A DNA stretch of 64,000 nucleotides from an uncultured Paracoccaceae bacterium (GCA_943787985.1 CALSOO010000004.1:1364001-1428000); one strand, 5' to 3'; positions 9,568-17,739 are shown, counted from the stretch's first letter. The notes: generated from the letters alone by a model not told the origin. Numbers and translations are program-made.

Positions 9568-10565
9568 TCAAGCCGTCGCGAAAACCTCGATTTCGTTCAT
9601 GACATCCGCCGCAATCTCAAACGATCTCACCCGCGCTGCATGATCATGGATTTGACCGGTCAGAATCATCTCATCCGGCTGGTATTGCTCTATCAACGCA
9701 CTCAAATGTCCTCTGACAGTTGTTGGGCTGCCCGTCGCAGACACAGAGAGCATTTGATCCACACCATGACGCATGCTGGTCGCCAATTTCGGCATCGATA
9801 TCCTCTACAGGGCGCGGCAGCTTGCCTCGTTTTCCAGTGTGCATGCGTGCAAAGGCTTGCTGCATCGAAGTGCGCAAGTACGCCCCTTCATCATCTGTTT
9901 CAGCCGCAAACACATTGGCGGCCAGCATGAAATACGGGGTTTCCAACTGCTGCGATGGCTTGAAATCTCGGCGATACAGATAAGCGGCCTCTTCCAAAGC
10001 TGCGGGCGCAAAATGCGAAGCAAAGGCGTATGGAAGACCCAAATGCGCGGCCAATTGCGCACCATATAGTGATGATCCCAAAATCCATAACGGAACATGG
10101 GTGCCCTCACCGGGCAATGCGCGCACGGCGGCATCGTCTTGAGCGTCTCCCAAATACTTCATCAACTCGACAACATCGCCGAGGAAATTATCACCGCCTG
10201 CACGGCGCAACGCCATATAGACAGCCTGATCCCCACCAGGTGCGCGGCCCAACCCTAGATCAATGCGATCCCCGTAAAGCGTCGCCAATGTTCCAAACTG
10301 TTCGGCAATCGCCAAAGGGGCATGGTTGGGCAACATGATACCGCCTGCCCCGATGCGCATGGTTTTGGTGTGCGCAGGCCACGTGACCGATCAAAACAGA
10401 GGTCGCGGCAGAGGCAATGCCCGGCATATTGTGATGCTCGGCCATCCAATACCGGTTGTAGCCCAACGCCTCGGCGCGCTGTGCAAGATCAGTGGTGTTG
10501 CGCATGGCTTGAACCGCGTCAGAGCCTTCTGGAACAGGGGCCAAATCCAAAACAGAGTATTTCAT
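9568..10565 (-). pseudogene. LLM-class flavin-dependent oxidoreductase, two frameshifts
   Basis: Three consecutive frame segments form one luciferase-like monooxygenase-type protein. The N-terminus ([17 protein letters not shown]) runs to about 10372. The core, from [20 protein letters not shown], runs to about 9795. The C-terminus, with [16 protein letters not shown] and IHDHAARVRSFEIA, runs to the stop at 9568. The shift near 10372 is repaired by removing one T in GGCCTGCGC. The second lies near GATATCGATGCC. ATG 10565 is preceded by AGGAG. Family members use reduced flavin to oxidise small organics; the substrate is unknown. The conserved sequence in all segments suggests an intact gene in the organism. 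Confidence 0.8.
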
Positions 10566-10610
10566 CACGCGTGCTCCTTTTGAGGCAGTTTAAAACACCT
10601 TAACCCAAAA

Positions 10611-10640
10611 GAAAAAGGCCACCCGATTGGGCGGCCTTTT
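10611..10640 (-). terminator. Rho-independent terminator, probably the original rpsI terminator
   Basis: The stem is AAGGCC.CCC / GGG.GGCCTT with loop GATT. Read on the minus strand it is followed by TTTTTCTTTT, so it terminates leftward transcription best. The nearest leftward gene is now the element lipoprotein. Before insertion of the foreign segment it would have stood directly after rpsI. Confidence 0.7.
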
Positions 10641-10660
10641 CCAAAAAATTGTAAAACAGC

Positions 10661-10671
10661 TTAACGCTTGG
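10661..10671. other. Candidate left attachment core of the integrative element
   Basis: TTAACGCTTGG here matches TTAGCGCTTGG, the last codons and stop of rpsI at 16545-16555, in 10 of 11 bases. The pair brackets the foreign segment. The copy here is followed on the rpsI side by a terminator in rpsI orientation, as expected for the displaced end of rpsI. Confidence 0.5.
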
Positions 10672-10744
10672 CTATTCGGTATTTCGAAAAAGTAAATTAT
10701 ACCAATAACTTAATAAATACACTCATAGCCTGCTATCATACTGC

Positions 10745-11113
10745 TCAAGCCTTACACTCTACATTTCCATACTTAGCTGTACATTTTTGTTGTGTGCACG
10801 CAGAAATATTGGCATCTCGCCTACTTTGATTTCTATCTACAGTCCGAACAGCTGGTACGGTATAAAATTCCGTTCTCATAAGTTGTGTGCAATTAGTATA
10901 CGCTGAGTATCCATAACCTGTTGTAGTACAACTTGTTTGTCCTGTTGGTACTTGGCGAGATTGCGTTTGATTGTACATTTCCTGCTCATAACGTGGTGGA
11001 ATTTTCTTCATCCAAGTTGCAGTGCAGATGCCCTTTTCTTCTCTAAATTCGGTAGTAGCGCAGCTTGCTAACATCAAAACCACCCCCGCAATTGTAATTT
11101 TCTTTAACGTCAT
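10745..11113 (-). CDS. Small lipoprotein of unknown function
   Basis: A 122-residue protein. Residues 1-18 (MTLKKITIAGVVLMLASC) form a lipoprotein signal with lipobox LASC, Cys18 being the lipidation site. The mature part is Thr/Gln/Tyr-rich with several cysteines (GICTATW, GQTSCTTTGYGY, NISACTQQKC). The frame is open further upstream, but ATG 11113 has GGAG five bases before it. It belongs to the A/T-rich foreign segment. I recognise no family. Confidence 0.6.
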   Translation of the reverse strand: MTLKKITIAGVVLMLASCATTEFREEKGICTATWMKKIPPRYEQEMYNQTQSRQVPTGQTSCTTTGYGYSAYTNCTQLMRTEFYTVPAVRTVDRNQSRRDANISACTQQKCTAKYGNVECKA

Positions 11114-11340
11114 AAACACTCCATTCAATCCAAGTCTCACTATGCCACTCATCCAAAGCCGCATTTACCCTATTCAAACACGTTAAATCTTTAATTTTCC
11201 AGCAAAAAACGCACACACAGCCCTCTAATGCTGTGTAGCACCCAACGCACCCTACCCTCAAACTCACCGCATATAACAAGCACACACGTGCTCTACGCCA
11301 CTACTGCAAAGCACTCTTACATCGTTTTCCAATGTAAACG

Positions 11341-11637
11341 CTACTTGGGTGCTATGGGCTTGATGGTTTGTATGGGTTCGAAGTCTGTGTGTGACACTTG
11401 TGGTGTTGGCGCTGCTTGGGGTGGCTTGGGAGCGTTGGAAGACTTGGGAATAGGCAGCGTTGGCAACGGAGTAGCACGATTTGCTGTTTTCACCTTCACA
11501 CCCTCAATGTCACGTGCCTCGTCCGCAATCGTGCTTGCCAAAAGCCTCAGCACTTCCAAACGCACTGCGGCTTGTTCTTTATTCGTTATGTCTCGTATCG
11601 TGTTCAGCGCACGTTGCACATCAGCCAAAGCACTCAC
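11341..11637 (-). CDS. Hypothetical protein of the integrative element
   Basis: 98 residues starting at GTG 11637 behind a GGGGGTGG stretch. The N-terminal half is charged and helical (MSALADVQRALNTIRDITNK, EQAAVRLEVLRLLASTIADE) and may form a coiled coil. The C-terminal half is Pro/Thr-rich and probably unstructured. No signal peptide, membrane segment or known motif is seen. A phage-type scaffold or DNA-binding accessory is possible but unsupported. The 227 bases between this gene and the lipoprotein hold no convincing gene. Confidence 0.45.
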   Translation of the reverse strand: MSALADVQRALNTIRDITNKEQAAVRLEVLRLLASTIADEARDIEGVKVKTANRATPLPTLPIPKSSNAPKPPQAAPTPQVSHTDFEPIQTIKPIAPK

Positions 11638-11733
11638 TGTGCCACCCCCATATGTGCAAAATCACCACCCCTAAACTGTAAGTACTTCCCTACCAAAAAC
11701 CGCAGCACGTTTTTTCTACGTCTAAAACCCATT

Positions 11734-12063
11734 TCACACAGCGCCCATTCGTTCTGCTGCTTGCCACTTTGTCCGTGCTTGTTCGTTTAGTGCCGTTGTG
11801 CATTTGCTGTGCAGCACTGCAAAGCGTTGCACCCACTGCTTGTGCTTGCTGTCGCTGCTGCCTTCCAATCTCTGCGTGTAGTAGTTCAATTTGCTTGCAC
11901 ACACTGCCAAAGCATCTGCACTTGGCTGCAACTGTTGGAAACGCAAAACACGCATATAACTTGCGTTCTTACCCAACCACGCAACGCAAAACTCTTGTTC
12001 GCCTTGCACTGCATTTGCAGCCATCAATGCGTGTTTAATCTCATCCAAAACCGTTTTCGTCAT
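11734..12063 (-). CDS. Hypothetical protein of the integrative element, short Rhodobacterales-type family
   Basis: 109 residues from ATG 12063, which has AGGAG six bases upstream. The N-terminus MTKTVLDEIKHALMAANAVQ, followed by EQEFCVAWLGKNASYMRVLR, resembles short uncharacterised Rhodobacterales proteins with an F..(W/Y)LGKN..Y core (possibly the DUF6626 group; I cannot confirm it). The C-terminal part is helical. It is divergent from the next gene, with a perfect inverted repeat between them, so a regulatory role is conceivable. Confidence 0.5.
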   Translation of the reverse strand: MTKTVLDEIKHALMAANAVQGEQEFCVAWLGKNASYMRVLRFQQLQPSADALAVCASKLNYYTQRLEGSSDSKHKQWVQRFAVLHSKCTTALNEQARTKWQAAERMGAV

Positions 12064-12092
12064 CAAATTCTCCTCTGCGCATAAATACACAG

Positions 12093-12105
12093 CAACACTG
12101 TGTTG
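12093..12105. promoter_or_regulatory. Palindromic operator candidate between divergent element genes
   Basis: CAACAC-T-GTGTTG is a perfect inverted repeat with 6-bp arms, placed in the 76-base gap between the divergent starts at 12063 and 12140. Its position suits a repressor site controlling both genes. Confidence 0.4.
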
Positions 12106-12139
12106 GTGTTTGCACACGAGTATTTATTGGATTTGGACA

Positions 12140-12691
12140 ATGCGAACTTACAACGCGACTGACATACAGCAACTTTTCGACGCACAAGCGCACTTGGCGC
12201 AGTTTTATATCGTAGCACACACAAACATTTGCCCAGCACGTTTGTCAGCCAAAACGCTGCACACACGTGTGCAAACTGCAAAGCAAGACTTACGGCACAC
12301 ACTCAATGTGCTTGCTGCAACGCTGCATCCAAACCAATCAAATCTCGTGCGTCGCAAGCCACATCTCTATCGCCCACTCGCACTTACAACCATCGAAGCA
12401 GTCAACACAGCGCAAGCACAAACACTCACCACGCATTTCAACATCATATTAGGCAATATCCCCAAGCACTTTAGGCAAGCAGACACAATCAACAGCATAT
12501 TTAGGCACACTTGGACAAACTGTAGGCAAAGCGAAGACGTGCACACGCAAACAATTATAGGCAGCAGCAAAGGCTTAAACTTCTACGTTCTAAAAGAGGC
12601 ACATTATGACAAGCAGAAGATTGTAGGCGACATAAGCACTTGGGACATAGACAACACATTTATTCCCAACGCTGCTGTTTATGCAGACTGA
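12140..12691 (+). CDS. Hypothetical protein of the integrative element
   Basis: 183 residues from ATG 12140 (the frame is open from 12110). It is rich in His, Thr, Asn and Gln, with no signal peptide or membrane span. The end reads KQKIVGDISTWDIDNTFIPN, then AAVYAD and a stop. Without one T near 12688 the frame would run on into the next open frame as ADEVSTDSLDDSTRRLLGDG and end at 12884, giving a protein of about 247 residues. Single-base errors are common in this assembly, so the two frames may be one gene. No family recognised. Confidence 0.45.
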   Translation: MRTYNATDIQQLFDAQAHLAQFYIVAHTNICPARLSAKTLHTRVQTAKQDLRHTLNVLAATLHPNQSNLVRRKPHLYRPLALTTIEAVNTAQAQTLTTHFNIILGNIPKHFRQADTINSIFRHTWTNCRQSEDVHTQTIIGSSKGLNFYVLKEAHYDKQKIVGDISTWDIDNTFIPNAAVYAD

Positions 12692-12884
12692 AGTTAGCAC
12701 AGACAGTTTAGACGACAGCACACGCCGTTTGCTTGGGGACGGCGTAGTGTTTCGTATTGCTTACAACACAGTGTTTCAAACACACTCAAACAAAACAGTA
12801 GGTTCAAACACACTGTTTAGACACAACACACTGCAAACAAACGAGAATGTCATACAATACACATTGTATGGGGTTCTGCTGTAA
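12681..12884 (+). CDS. Small open frame, possibly the C-terminal part of the preceding gene
   Basis: 67 codons overlapping the preceding stop by 11 bases. The acidic, compact start (EVSTDSLDDSTRRLLGDGVV) looks like protein sequence, which supports either a translationally coupled small gene or a frameshifted continuation. The DNA carries direct repeats (TTCAAACACACT twice, near 12776 and 12803) and the palindrome at 12851-12870, so part of it may have a DNA-level role. Confidence 0.3.
   Translation: MQTEVSTDSLDDSTRRLLGDGVVFRIAYNTVFQTHSNKTVGSNTLFRHNTLQTNENVIQYTLYGVLL
12851..12870. promoter_or_regulatory. Perfect 8-bp inverted repeat upstream of the short recombinase
   Basis: CATACAAT-ACAC-ATTGTATG: two 8-bp arms with no mismatch, about 120 bases before the recombinase start at 12988. 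It could be a recombinase or regulator binding site, or a small hairpin. Confidence 0.4.
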
Positions 12885-12987
12885 GTGCTTGTTATCGAAC
12901 AATTCATTTGTGCACAGATAATCGTTGTCCAAACACAATATCAGAATTTACACTTAATTACTGATACTTATGGGATTTGGAGACACA

Positions 12988-13551
12988 ATGCGACAAGCAA
13001 AGACACTAAAAGACGCAGAGATAAAACGTGTGCTTGCATACTGCGCAACACGCCAACACGCACTGCGCGACACAACCATCTTCGTGTTTAGTTTACACGC
13101 TGGATTACGTGCAAAGGAACTTGCAGCACTGCGCATCTGCGATGTGTATGATGACGTTGGCAATGTGCACAGTTCATTTGTGCTGTCAGCAGCAGCAACA
13201 AAAGGTGCTCGCACACGCACTGTATACGTCAACAAAACACTCAAACGCCAACTTGCCCAATATTACCCAACTCTACCCAAACAACCCACAGCGCCACTGT
13301 TCTGCAGTCAAAAAGGCAGTTTCTTTAGTGCCAACACAATGTGCCAACTGCTCATACACATCTTCCAACAGTGCAGCCTAAAACACGCAACTTCACACAG
13401 CGGCAGACGCACGTTCATTACACGCTTGGCAAGCAAAGGCGTTGGAGTGCGTGTGCTTGCAGAACTTGCTGGGCACAGCAGCATTGCTACAACACAACGC
13501 TACATTGACGTTAATGCAGAACAGTTGGCGAATGCTGTAGAGTTGGTTTAG
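12988..13551 (+). CDS. Short tyrosine recombinase (catalytic domain only)
   Basis: 187 residues. The catalytic set of phage-integrase/XerC-type recombinases is present in order: Arg in SLHAGLRAKEL, Lys around ATKGARTRTVYV, HSGRR (H..R), His in LAGHSS and the Tyr nucleophile in TQRYIDV. Typical Xer proteins have about 300 residues, so the N-terminal core-binding domain is absent. Translation probably starts at ATG 12988, with GGAG five bases upstream; an in-frame ATG at 12970 exists. The gene faces the element integrase: the ancestral stop codons of the two lie three bases apart. Confidence 0.8.
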   Translation: MRQAKTLKDAEIKRVLAYCATRQHALRDTTIFVFSLHAGLRAKELAALRICDVYDDVGNVHSSFVLSAAATKGARTRTVYVNKTLKRQLAQYYPTLPKQPTAPLFCSQKGSFFSANTMCQLLIHIFQQCSLKHATSHSGRRTFITRLASKGVGVRVLAELAGHSSIATTQRYIDVNAEQLANAVELV

Positions 13552-13578
13552 CGATTATTGCGGCAGTTTCATTATCTC

Positions 13579-13586
13579 AAGCAGTG
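13579..13586. repeat. Target site duplication of the IS256 element, left copy
   Basis: AAGCAGTG, repeated exactly at 14924-14931 on the other side of the insertion sequence. Eight bases is typical for the IS256 family. Confidence 0.8.
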
Positions 13587-14923
13587 GGAGTATCCGAAAC
13601 TCTGTGTATGAGGGTTGGCCCATGCGAGTTTCACGGGTCATTTGTTGAACCGTTCTGGATATAGGATAGCGAACTGGTTGCGCGCGGCAACCCATTCTCT
13701 GACCCCTCTGCCTGTCTTCTCAAAGCTTCGGATTGCCAGGTAGATCAGCTTTGTTGCGGCGTCATCGGTTGGAAAGCTGCCACGTGTTTTGGTGGTTTTG
13801 CGGATCACGCGGTTCAGGCTTTCAATCGCATTTGTGGTGTAGATGATTTTGCGCACCGCCGGCGGGAAGGCGAGAAAACGGGATCACCTCCTGCCACGCC
13901 CGCCGCCAGGAGGGTGCGATTGACGGGTATTTCTGGCCCCATTCGGCTTCGAAATCTGCGAGCGCTTTCTCGGCCTCGACATCATCCGTGGCCTGATAAA
14001 TCCGCTTCAGATCATTGGCGACGGTCTTGCGATCCTTCCAGCCGCAGAAGTTCAGGGAATGGCGCACCAGATGCACGATGCAGGTCTGGACCGTGGCCTC
14101 GGGAAAAGCCGCGTTGATGGCGTCAGGGAAGCCTTTGAGGCCGTCCACGACGGCGATCAGGATGTCCTCAACGCCCCGGTTTCGCAGGTTGTTCATCACC
14201 GAGAGCCAGAATTTGGCTCCTTCATTGGCGGCGATCCACAGCCCCAAAACCTCACGCTCACCCTCCGGGGGTGACGCCCAGGGCCACGTAAACGGCCTTG
14301 TTTTTGACCTGACGGCTTTCCGCGTCGCGGATTTTGACACGTAGAGCATCGAGGAAAACAATCGGATACATCGGCTCCAGGGCGCGGTTCTGCCAATCCG
14401 ACACTTCCTCCAGGACAGCGTCGGTCACACGGCTGATAAGATCGGCTGACACCTTCAGGCCATAGACCTCCTCAAGGTGGGCGCGGATGTCGCGAGTCGA
14501 TAAACCCGCCGCGTAAAGCCCAATAATCTTGTCATCCATCCCATCAATCCGGGTCTGGCCCTTCTTGATAAGCTCAGGTTCAAAACTGCCGTCACGGTCG
14601 CGGGGCACATCAATCGGCAGCGCCCCATCATTGCCCTTCAGCGTTTTGCGCGACGTGCCATTGCGCCGGTTGCTTTGCTGGTTTGCGGGTTTGGCATCTG
14701 GCTCATAACCGAGATGTTCGGTCAGTTCCGCGCCAAGCATCCGTTCCATCAGGCGGACCTTGAGCTCCTTCACCAAGCCTTGATCGCCCAGCAAATCTTC
14801 GGCGTTCTCAACGCCGTTAAGCAGTTCGTCTAGAACGTCCTTGGAAATCGTCATTGTTGTCATGCTCCTTCAATATGGAAGCATGGGACAAATTACTCAT
14901 ACACAGAAGATCGGACACTCTCC
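13587..14923 (-). mobile_element. IS256-family insertion sequence
   Basis: A 1337-bp element. Its ends are imperfect inverted repeats: GGAG..TCCGA...TCTGTGTATGAG...CCCATGC on the left, and the reverse complement of the same on the right (14879-14923). An exact 8-bp target duplication (AAGCAGTG) flanks it. It encodes one Mutator/IS256-type transposase on the minus strand. It sits in the last codons of the element integrase. Confidence 0.88.
13638..14863 (-). pseudogene. IS256-family transposase with two frameshifts
   Basis: Three frame segments join into one protein of 407 residues. The first runs from MTTMTISKDVLDELLNG with the catalytic Asp in YPIVFLDALRVKIRD. The middle has the second Asp in AVVDGLKGFPDAI and the conserved CIVHLVRHSL. 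The last has the Glu in IIYTTNAIESLNRVIRK. Each break is repaired by removing one base in a run: a C of CCCCC near 14265 and a T of TTTT near 13870. The transposase is therefore probably intact in the organism. Confidence 0.88.
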
Positions 14924-16384
14924 AAGCAGTGCTGCTTCACTCAACTCGCCACGCCTAAAACGCTTTAGTGCTTCAAGCGCAAAGCCATCTTCTGCATCCA
15001 CAACCTCTTCTACAACTGCTGCTGTCTTGCGCTTTGTTTTCGTAATCTCGTGTCTGCGCTGCTGTGTAAGCACGTGACTATAATGGTTTTCGATTTGCGC
15101 AACTTTACAGCCCATATTCATTGCCAAATCGTAAACACTCACATCACCCTTTTCCAAGCGCAGCGTCGCGTAAGTGTGCCGCAAACTGTATAAACTGCGC
15201 TTGTCGCCGTCCCTATCATACAACAAACCATCCACACGTTCGTTATACGGAACACGCTTCAAAAATATCTGAAAGCCTCTGTTCAAATCCACAAACTTGC
15301 GCACTTCACGTGTTTCAGCATCCACTTGCCCAAACCACACTAAATCGTTGTGCTTGTTATACGGCGAAGTTTCACGCCAGCGCTTTAGCAGACTGTTTGC
15401 ATTTGGCTGTGTTTGCACAAAACGTGCTTCACCCTTCTTCGTCGCCTTACTCACACGCACTTCTGCAATCACACTGTCGCTGCCATCCACAGCCACATCA
15501 AACTTAATATCACTCCAAATCATCTCACGTGCTTCGCCAACACGCAGTCCACTGTTCGCCAAAAACAGCACAAAATAATACATCTGCTGCCGTTGCATCT
15601 TGTGCCAAGCATTCAAACGCTTGTCCGCAAACACACCCACACAATCCCTATAACTGCGCAGATAACGTGTAAGCGTAGTGTATTCTTCAGCGTCAAACCC
15701 AGCACGTCGTGTTGGCGTTCTGTTTTTCGCTGGCGCACGCATCTTAAACACTTGCTGCAAGCGTCCACGTTCAAAAGCATCATAAAATATTTGATTTAGC
15801 GCACTTTGTTCCATCAGCAGCGTTTTAGTTGCTGGCGCTTTTCGTGCGTTGTTAGTGCCACGTGTTTTAGCGCCACGTCGTTTAGGATTGTGTTTCTGCA
15901 GTGCTTTGCCTTCTGCACTGTCCCAAAACCCAATGCGCCAATCCCAATATCCACTCGCAACACTTGGAGTAATATCATTCAACAGCATACTCGTGCCGTC
16001 TTTGTGCTTAAAATACTGCTTAAAATAACGTTCAGCGTATTTGTCGTGCCAATACTGCCTACTCGCAGTCCACGTGCCGTTCTTTACGTTTCGTTCAAAC
16101 CAGTTCCGCCAATGCTGTTCAAACGTGTGTTCGTCTAAACTATGTCCCAACTTCGCTGCTTGCTGTAAGCGCAACAACTCACTCTTCGCATACTCATAAG
16201 CATCTTCATAAATCGTAAGTTTAGTGCTGCGTGTCACATAGCCTTTGCGTCCGCCAATCTTCAAACGCATATACCAATTTGCACGTCTGTGCGTTTTGGC
16301 GTTGGGCACAGCGACAGCAAGGTTGCGCTTAAACAGCACAAGCGCACCACCATAGTGCTCCCTTTTGTCTTCATAAAACGCCAA
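14897..16384 (-). CDS. int: Tyrosine-type integrase, C-terminus altered by IS insertion
   Basis: 495 residues from TTG 16384 (GGAG eight bases upstream). There is a long N-terminal arm/core-binding region, then a catalytic domain with Arg in NSGLRVGEAREM, SLRHTYATLRL, and Tyr in QIENHYSHV. The final residues CPIFCV come from the IS. Joining the flanks through the 8-bp duplication gives the ancestral end EAALLEIMKLPQ and a stop at 13555-13557. Only the last few residues are changed, so activity may remain. Its start lies next to the rpsI junction, the usual place for the integrase of an integrative element. Confidence 0.85.
   Translation of the reverse strand: MAFYEDKREHYGGALVLFKRNLAVAVPNAKTHRRANWYMRLKIGGRKGYVTRSTKLTIYEDAYEYAKSELLRLQQAAKLGHSLDEHTFEQHWRNWFERNVKNGTWTASRQYWHDKYAERYFKQYFKHKDGTSMLLNDITPSVASGYWDWRIGFWDSAEGKALQKHNPKRRGAKTRGTNNARKAPATKTLLMEQSALNQIFYDAFERGRLQQVFKMRAPAKNRTPTRRAGFDAEEYTTLTRYLRSYRDCVGVFADKRLNAWHKMQRQQMYYFVLFLANSGLRVGEAREMIWSDIKFDVAVDGSDSVIAEVRVSKATKKGEARFVQTQPNANSLLKRWRETSPYNKHNDLVWFGQVDAETREVRKFVDLNRGFQIFLKRVPYNERVDGLLYDRDGDKRSLYSLRHTYATLRLEKGDVSVYDLAMNMGCKVAQIENHYSHVLTQQRRHEITKTKRKTAAVVEEVVDAEDGFALEALKRFRRGELSEAALLGECPIFCV
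14924..14931. repeat. Target site duplication of the IS256 element, right copy
   Basis: AAGCAGTG, identical to 13579-13586. It lies inside the integrase gene, where it encodes part of AALL. Confidence 0.8.
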
Positions 16385-16481
16385 CAGCGCACTCCAATAG
16401 CAACCTAAAACGCTACAGATATGCTAAAATCGCTAAACCATAACGTCAACACATACAGCGTCTGCTGCAATTCTGCTACGC

Positions 16482-16514
16482 ACAAAAAAAGGGCTGCGAA
16501 ATACGCAACCCTTT
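16482..16514 (-). terminator. Rho-independent terminator after rpsI
   Basis: On the minus strand an 11-bp stem AAAGGGTTGCG / CGCAGCCCTTT with loop TATTT is followed by TTTT. It lies about 30 bases beyond the rpsI stop, on the element side of the presumed junction, so the element may have brought its own terminator for rpsI. Confidence 0.8.
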
Positions 16515-16544
16515 GTTTTATATGACAAATTATGTCGTTCGCTG

Positions 16545-16555
16545 TTAGCGCTTGG
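16545..16555. other. Candidate right attachment core of the integrative element
   Basis: TTAGCGCTTGG is the end of rpsI (SKR and stop, read on the minus strand). It matches TTAACGCTTGG at 10661-10671 with one mismatch. Confidence 0.5.
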
Positions 16556-17039
16556 AGAACTGGAAGCTCTTACGCGCTTTTGCTTTACCGTATTTCTTAC
16601 GCTCAACAACACGGCTGTCGCGTGTGAGGAAGCCAGCGGCTTTCAAAGCGCCACGCAAGGTGGGATCATAAAGCTGCAAAGCTTTGGAAACACCGTGCTT
16701 TACCGCGCCCGCTTGACCGGACAGGCCGCCACCTTTGACCGTGGCGAACACGTCAAATTGACCTTCAACGCCAGCAATTGTGAAAGGCTGTGCCAAAATC
16801 ATCTGCAAAACAGGGCGCGCAAAGTATTCGTTTTGCGGCTTGCCGTTTACGACAACTTTACCGGAACCCGGCTTGATCCAAACGCGTGCAACCGCGTCTT
16901 TACGCTTGCCTGTGGCGTAGGAACGGCCAAGGTCGTCGCGCACTGGCTCGCGCGGTGTCAGCTCGATGGCTGGCATCGCGGATTCGCCTGCGACAGCTTG
17001 CAAGTCTTCGAGTGTGTTGATTTCATCAGACATGCTCAT
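16545..17039 (-). CDS. rpsI: 30S ribosomal protein S9
   Basis: 164 residues. After an N-terminal extension typical of alphaproteobacteria comes the S9 core ([20 protein letters not shown]) and the RNA-contacting tail KSFQFSKR. The start ATG overlaps the rplM stop by four bases, so the two are translated as one unit. The 3' end coincides with the presumed integration site of the foreign element, but the coding sequence is complete. Confidence 0.97.
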   Translation of the reverse strand: MSMSDEINTLEDLQAVAGESAMPAIELTPREPVRDDLGRSYATGKRKDAVARVWIKPGSGKVVVNGKPQNEYFARPVLQMILAQPFTIAGVEGQFDVFATVKGGGLSGQAGAVKHGVSKALQLYDPTLRGALKAAGFLTRDSRVVERKKYGKAKARKSFQFSKR

Positions 17040-17497
17040 GCGCTCCGTGTGTTTTTGCTGTTCATGGACGCGACATCCAGAACTTCAGGGCTTTGCGCCT
17101 CGTGTGGGTGTTCGCTACCGGCATAGACGCGCAGGTTTGTCATCTGCACGCGTGCAAGACGGTTACCAGGCAACATACGTTTGACCGCCTGGGTCAAAAC
17201 GCGCTCAGGGTACTTCCCTTCAAGGATTTCTGCCTTGGTGCGGGATTTGATCCCACCAGGATGGCCTGTGTGCCAGTAGAAGTTTTCTTCACGCTTGTTG
17301 CCCGTCATTTGGACTTTTTCAGCGTTAATGATGATTACATTATCGCCCATGTCCATGTGTGGTGTGAAGGTTGGCTTGTGCTTGCCGCGCAAACGCATTG
17401 CGACGATCGATGCCAAGCGGCCCAGCACGATGCCTTCAGCATCAATGATGATCCACTTTTTGTCGATGTCTGCTGGTGTTGCAGAAAAGGTTTTCAT
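17036..17497 (-). CDS. rplM: 50S ribosomal protein L13
   Basis: 153 residues with the L13 signature region ([44 protein letters not shown]). It is the first gene of the rplM-rpsI operon. The 242 bases upstream, shared with the divergent membrane-protein gene, hold its promoter; no leader structure was clear by eye. Confidence 0.97.
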   Translation of the reverse strand: MKTFSATPADIDKKWIIIDAEGIVLGRLASIVAMRLRGKHKPTFTPHMDMGDNVIIINAEKVQMTGNKREENFYWHTGHPGGIKSRTKAEILEGKYPERVLTQAVKRMLPGNRLARVQMTNLRVYAGSEHPHEAQSPEVLDVASMNSKNTRSA

Positions 17498-17642
17498 GTT
17501 AGTCAGCCCTATGGGTTGGGTTTTGAATTCGATTGGTGGTTTATACAGAGCCTACAGAACGATACAAGTGCGATAACCCCATTTTAATTCAATAAAAACA
17601 TGAAGTTACAATTAAGGTATCAATGTACCCCACAAAATTCGG

Positions 17643-17657
17643 TTAAAATCCCGTTAA
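17643..17657. promoter_or_regulatory. CtrA-box match (TTAA-N7-TTAA)
   Basis: TTAA-AATCCCG-TTAA is an exact match to the CtrA consensus. It lies 82 bases before the membrane-protein gene at 17740 and 145 bases upstream of the divergent rplM. CtrA is encoded at 31116-31831. Confidence 0.45.
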
Positions 17658-17739
17658 TGCTCCCCTTGCAATTGCCCTAAATGACCGCATCATGAGGAAC
17701 CGGCATTTTTGATTGCAATTACAGGCGACACACCCCTCC

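Larger units (their letters stand above)
10661..16555. mobile_element. Putative small integrative element inserted at the 3' end of rpsI
   Basis: The segment lies between two near-identical 11-bp cores. It has an integrase gene directly next to the rpsI junction and differs from its surroundings in composition: A/T-richer, many CAC/ACA/GCA/TGC words and few C/G-rich codons. Cargo in order: a lipoprotein (-), two small unknown genes (-), an unknown gene of one or two frames (+), a short tyrosine recombinase (+), an IS256-family insertion and a 495-residue integrase (-). No replication, conjugation, capsid or toxin gene is recognised. Insertion at rpsI is known for some ICEs of Gram-positive bacteria. 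The exact ends are inferred. Confidence 0.6.

Noticed and set aside
10588..10665. Direct repeat TAAAACACCTTAAC / TAAAACAGCTTAAC as attachment sites
   Set aside because: Both copies lie outside or at the edge of the foreign segment and flank only the terminator. The rpsI-end match fits the element boundaries better. The spacing is N6, so they are not CtrA boxes either.
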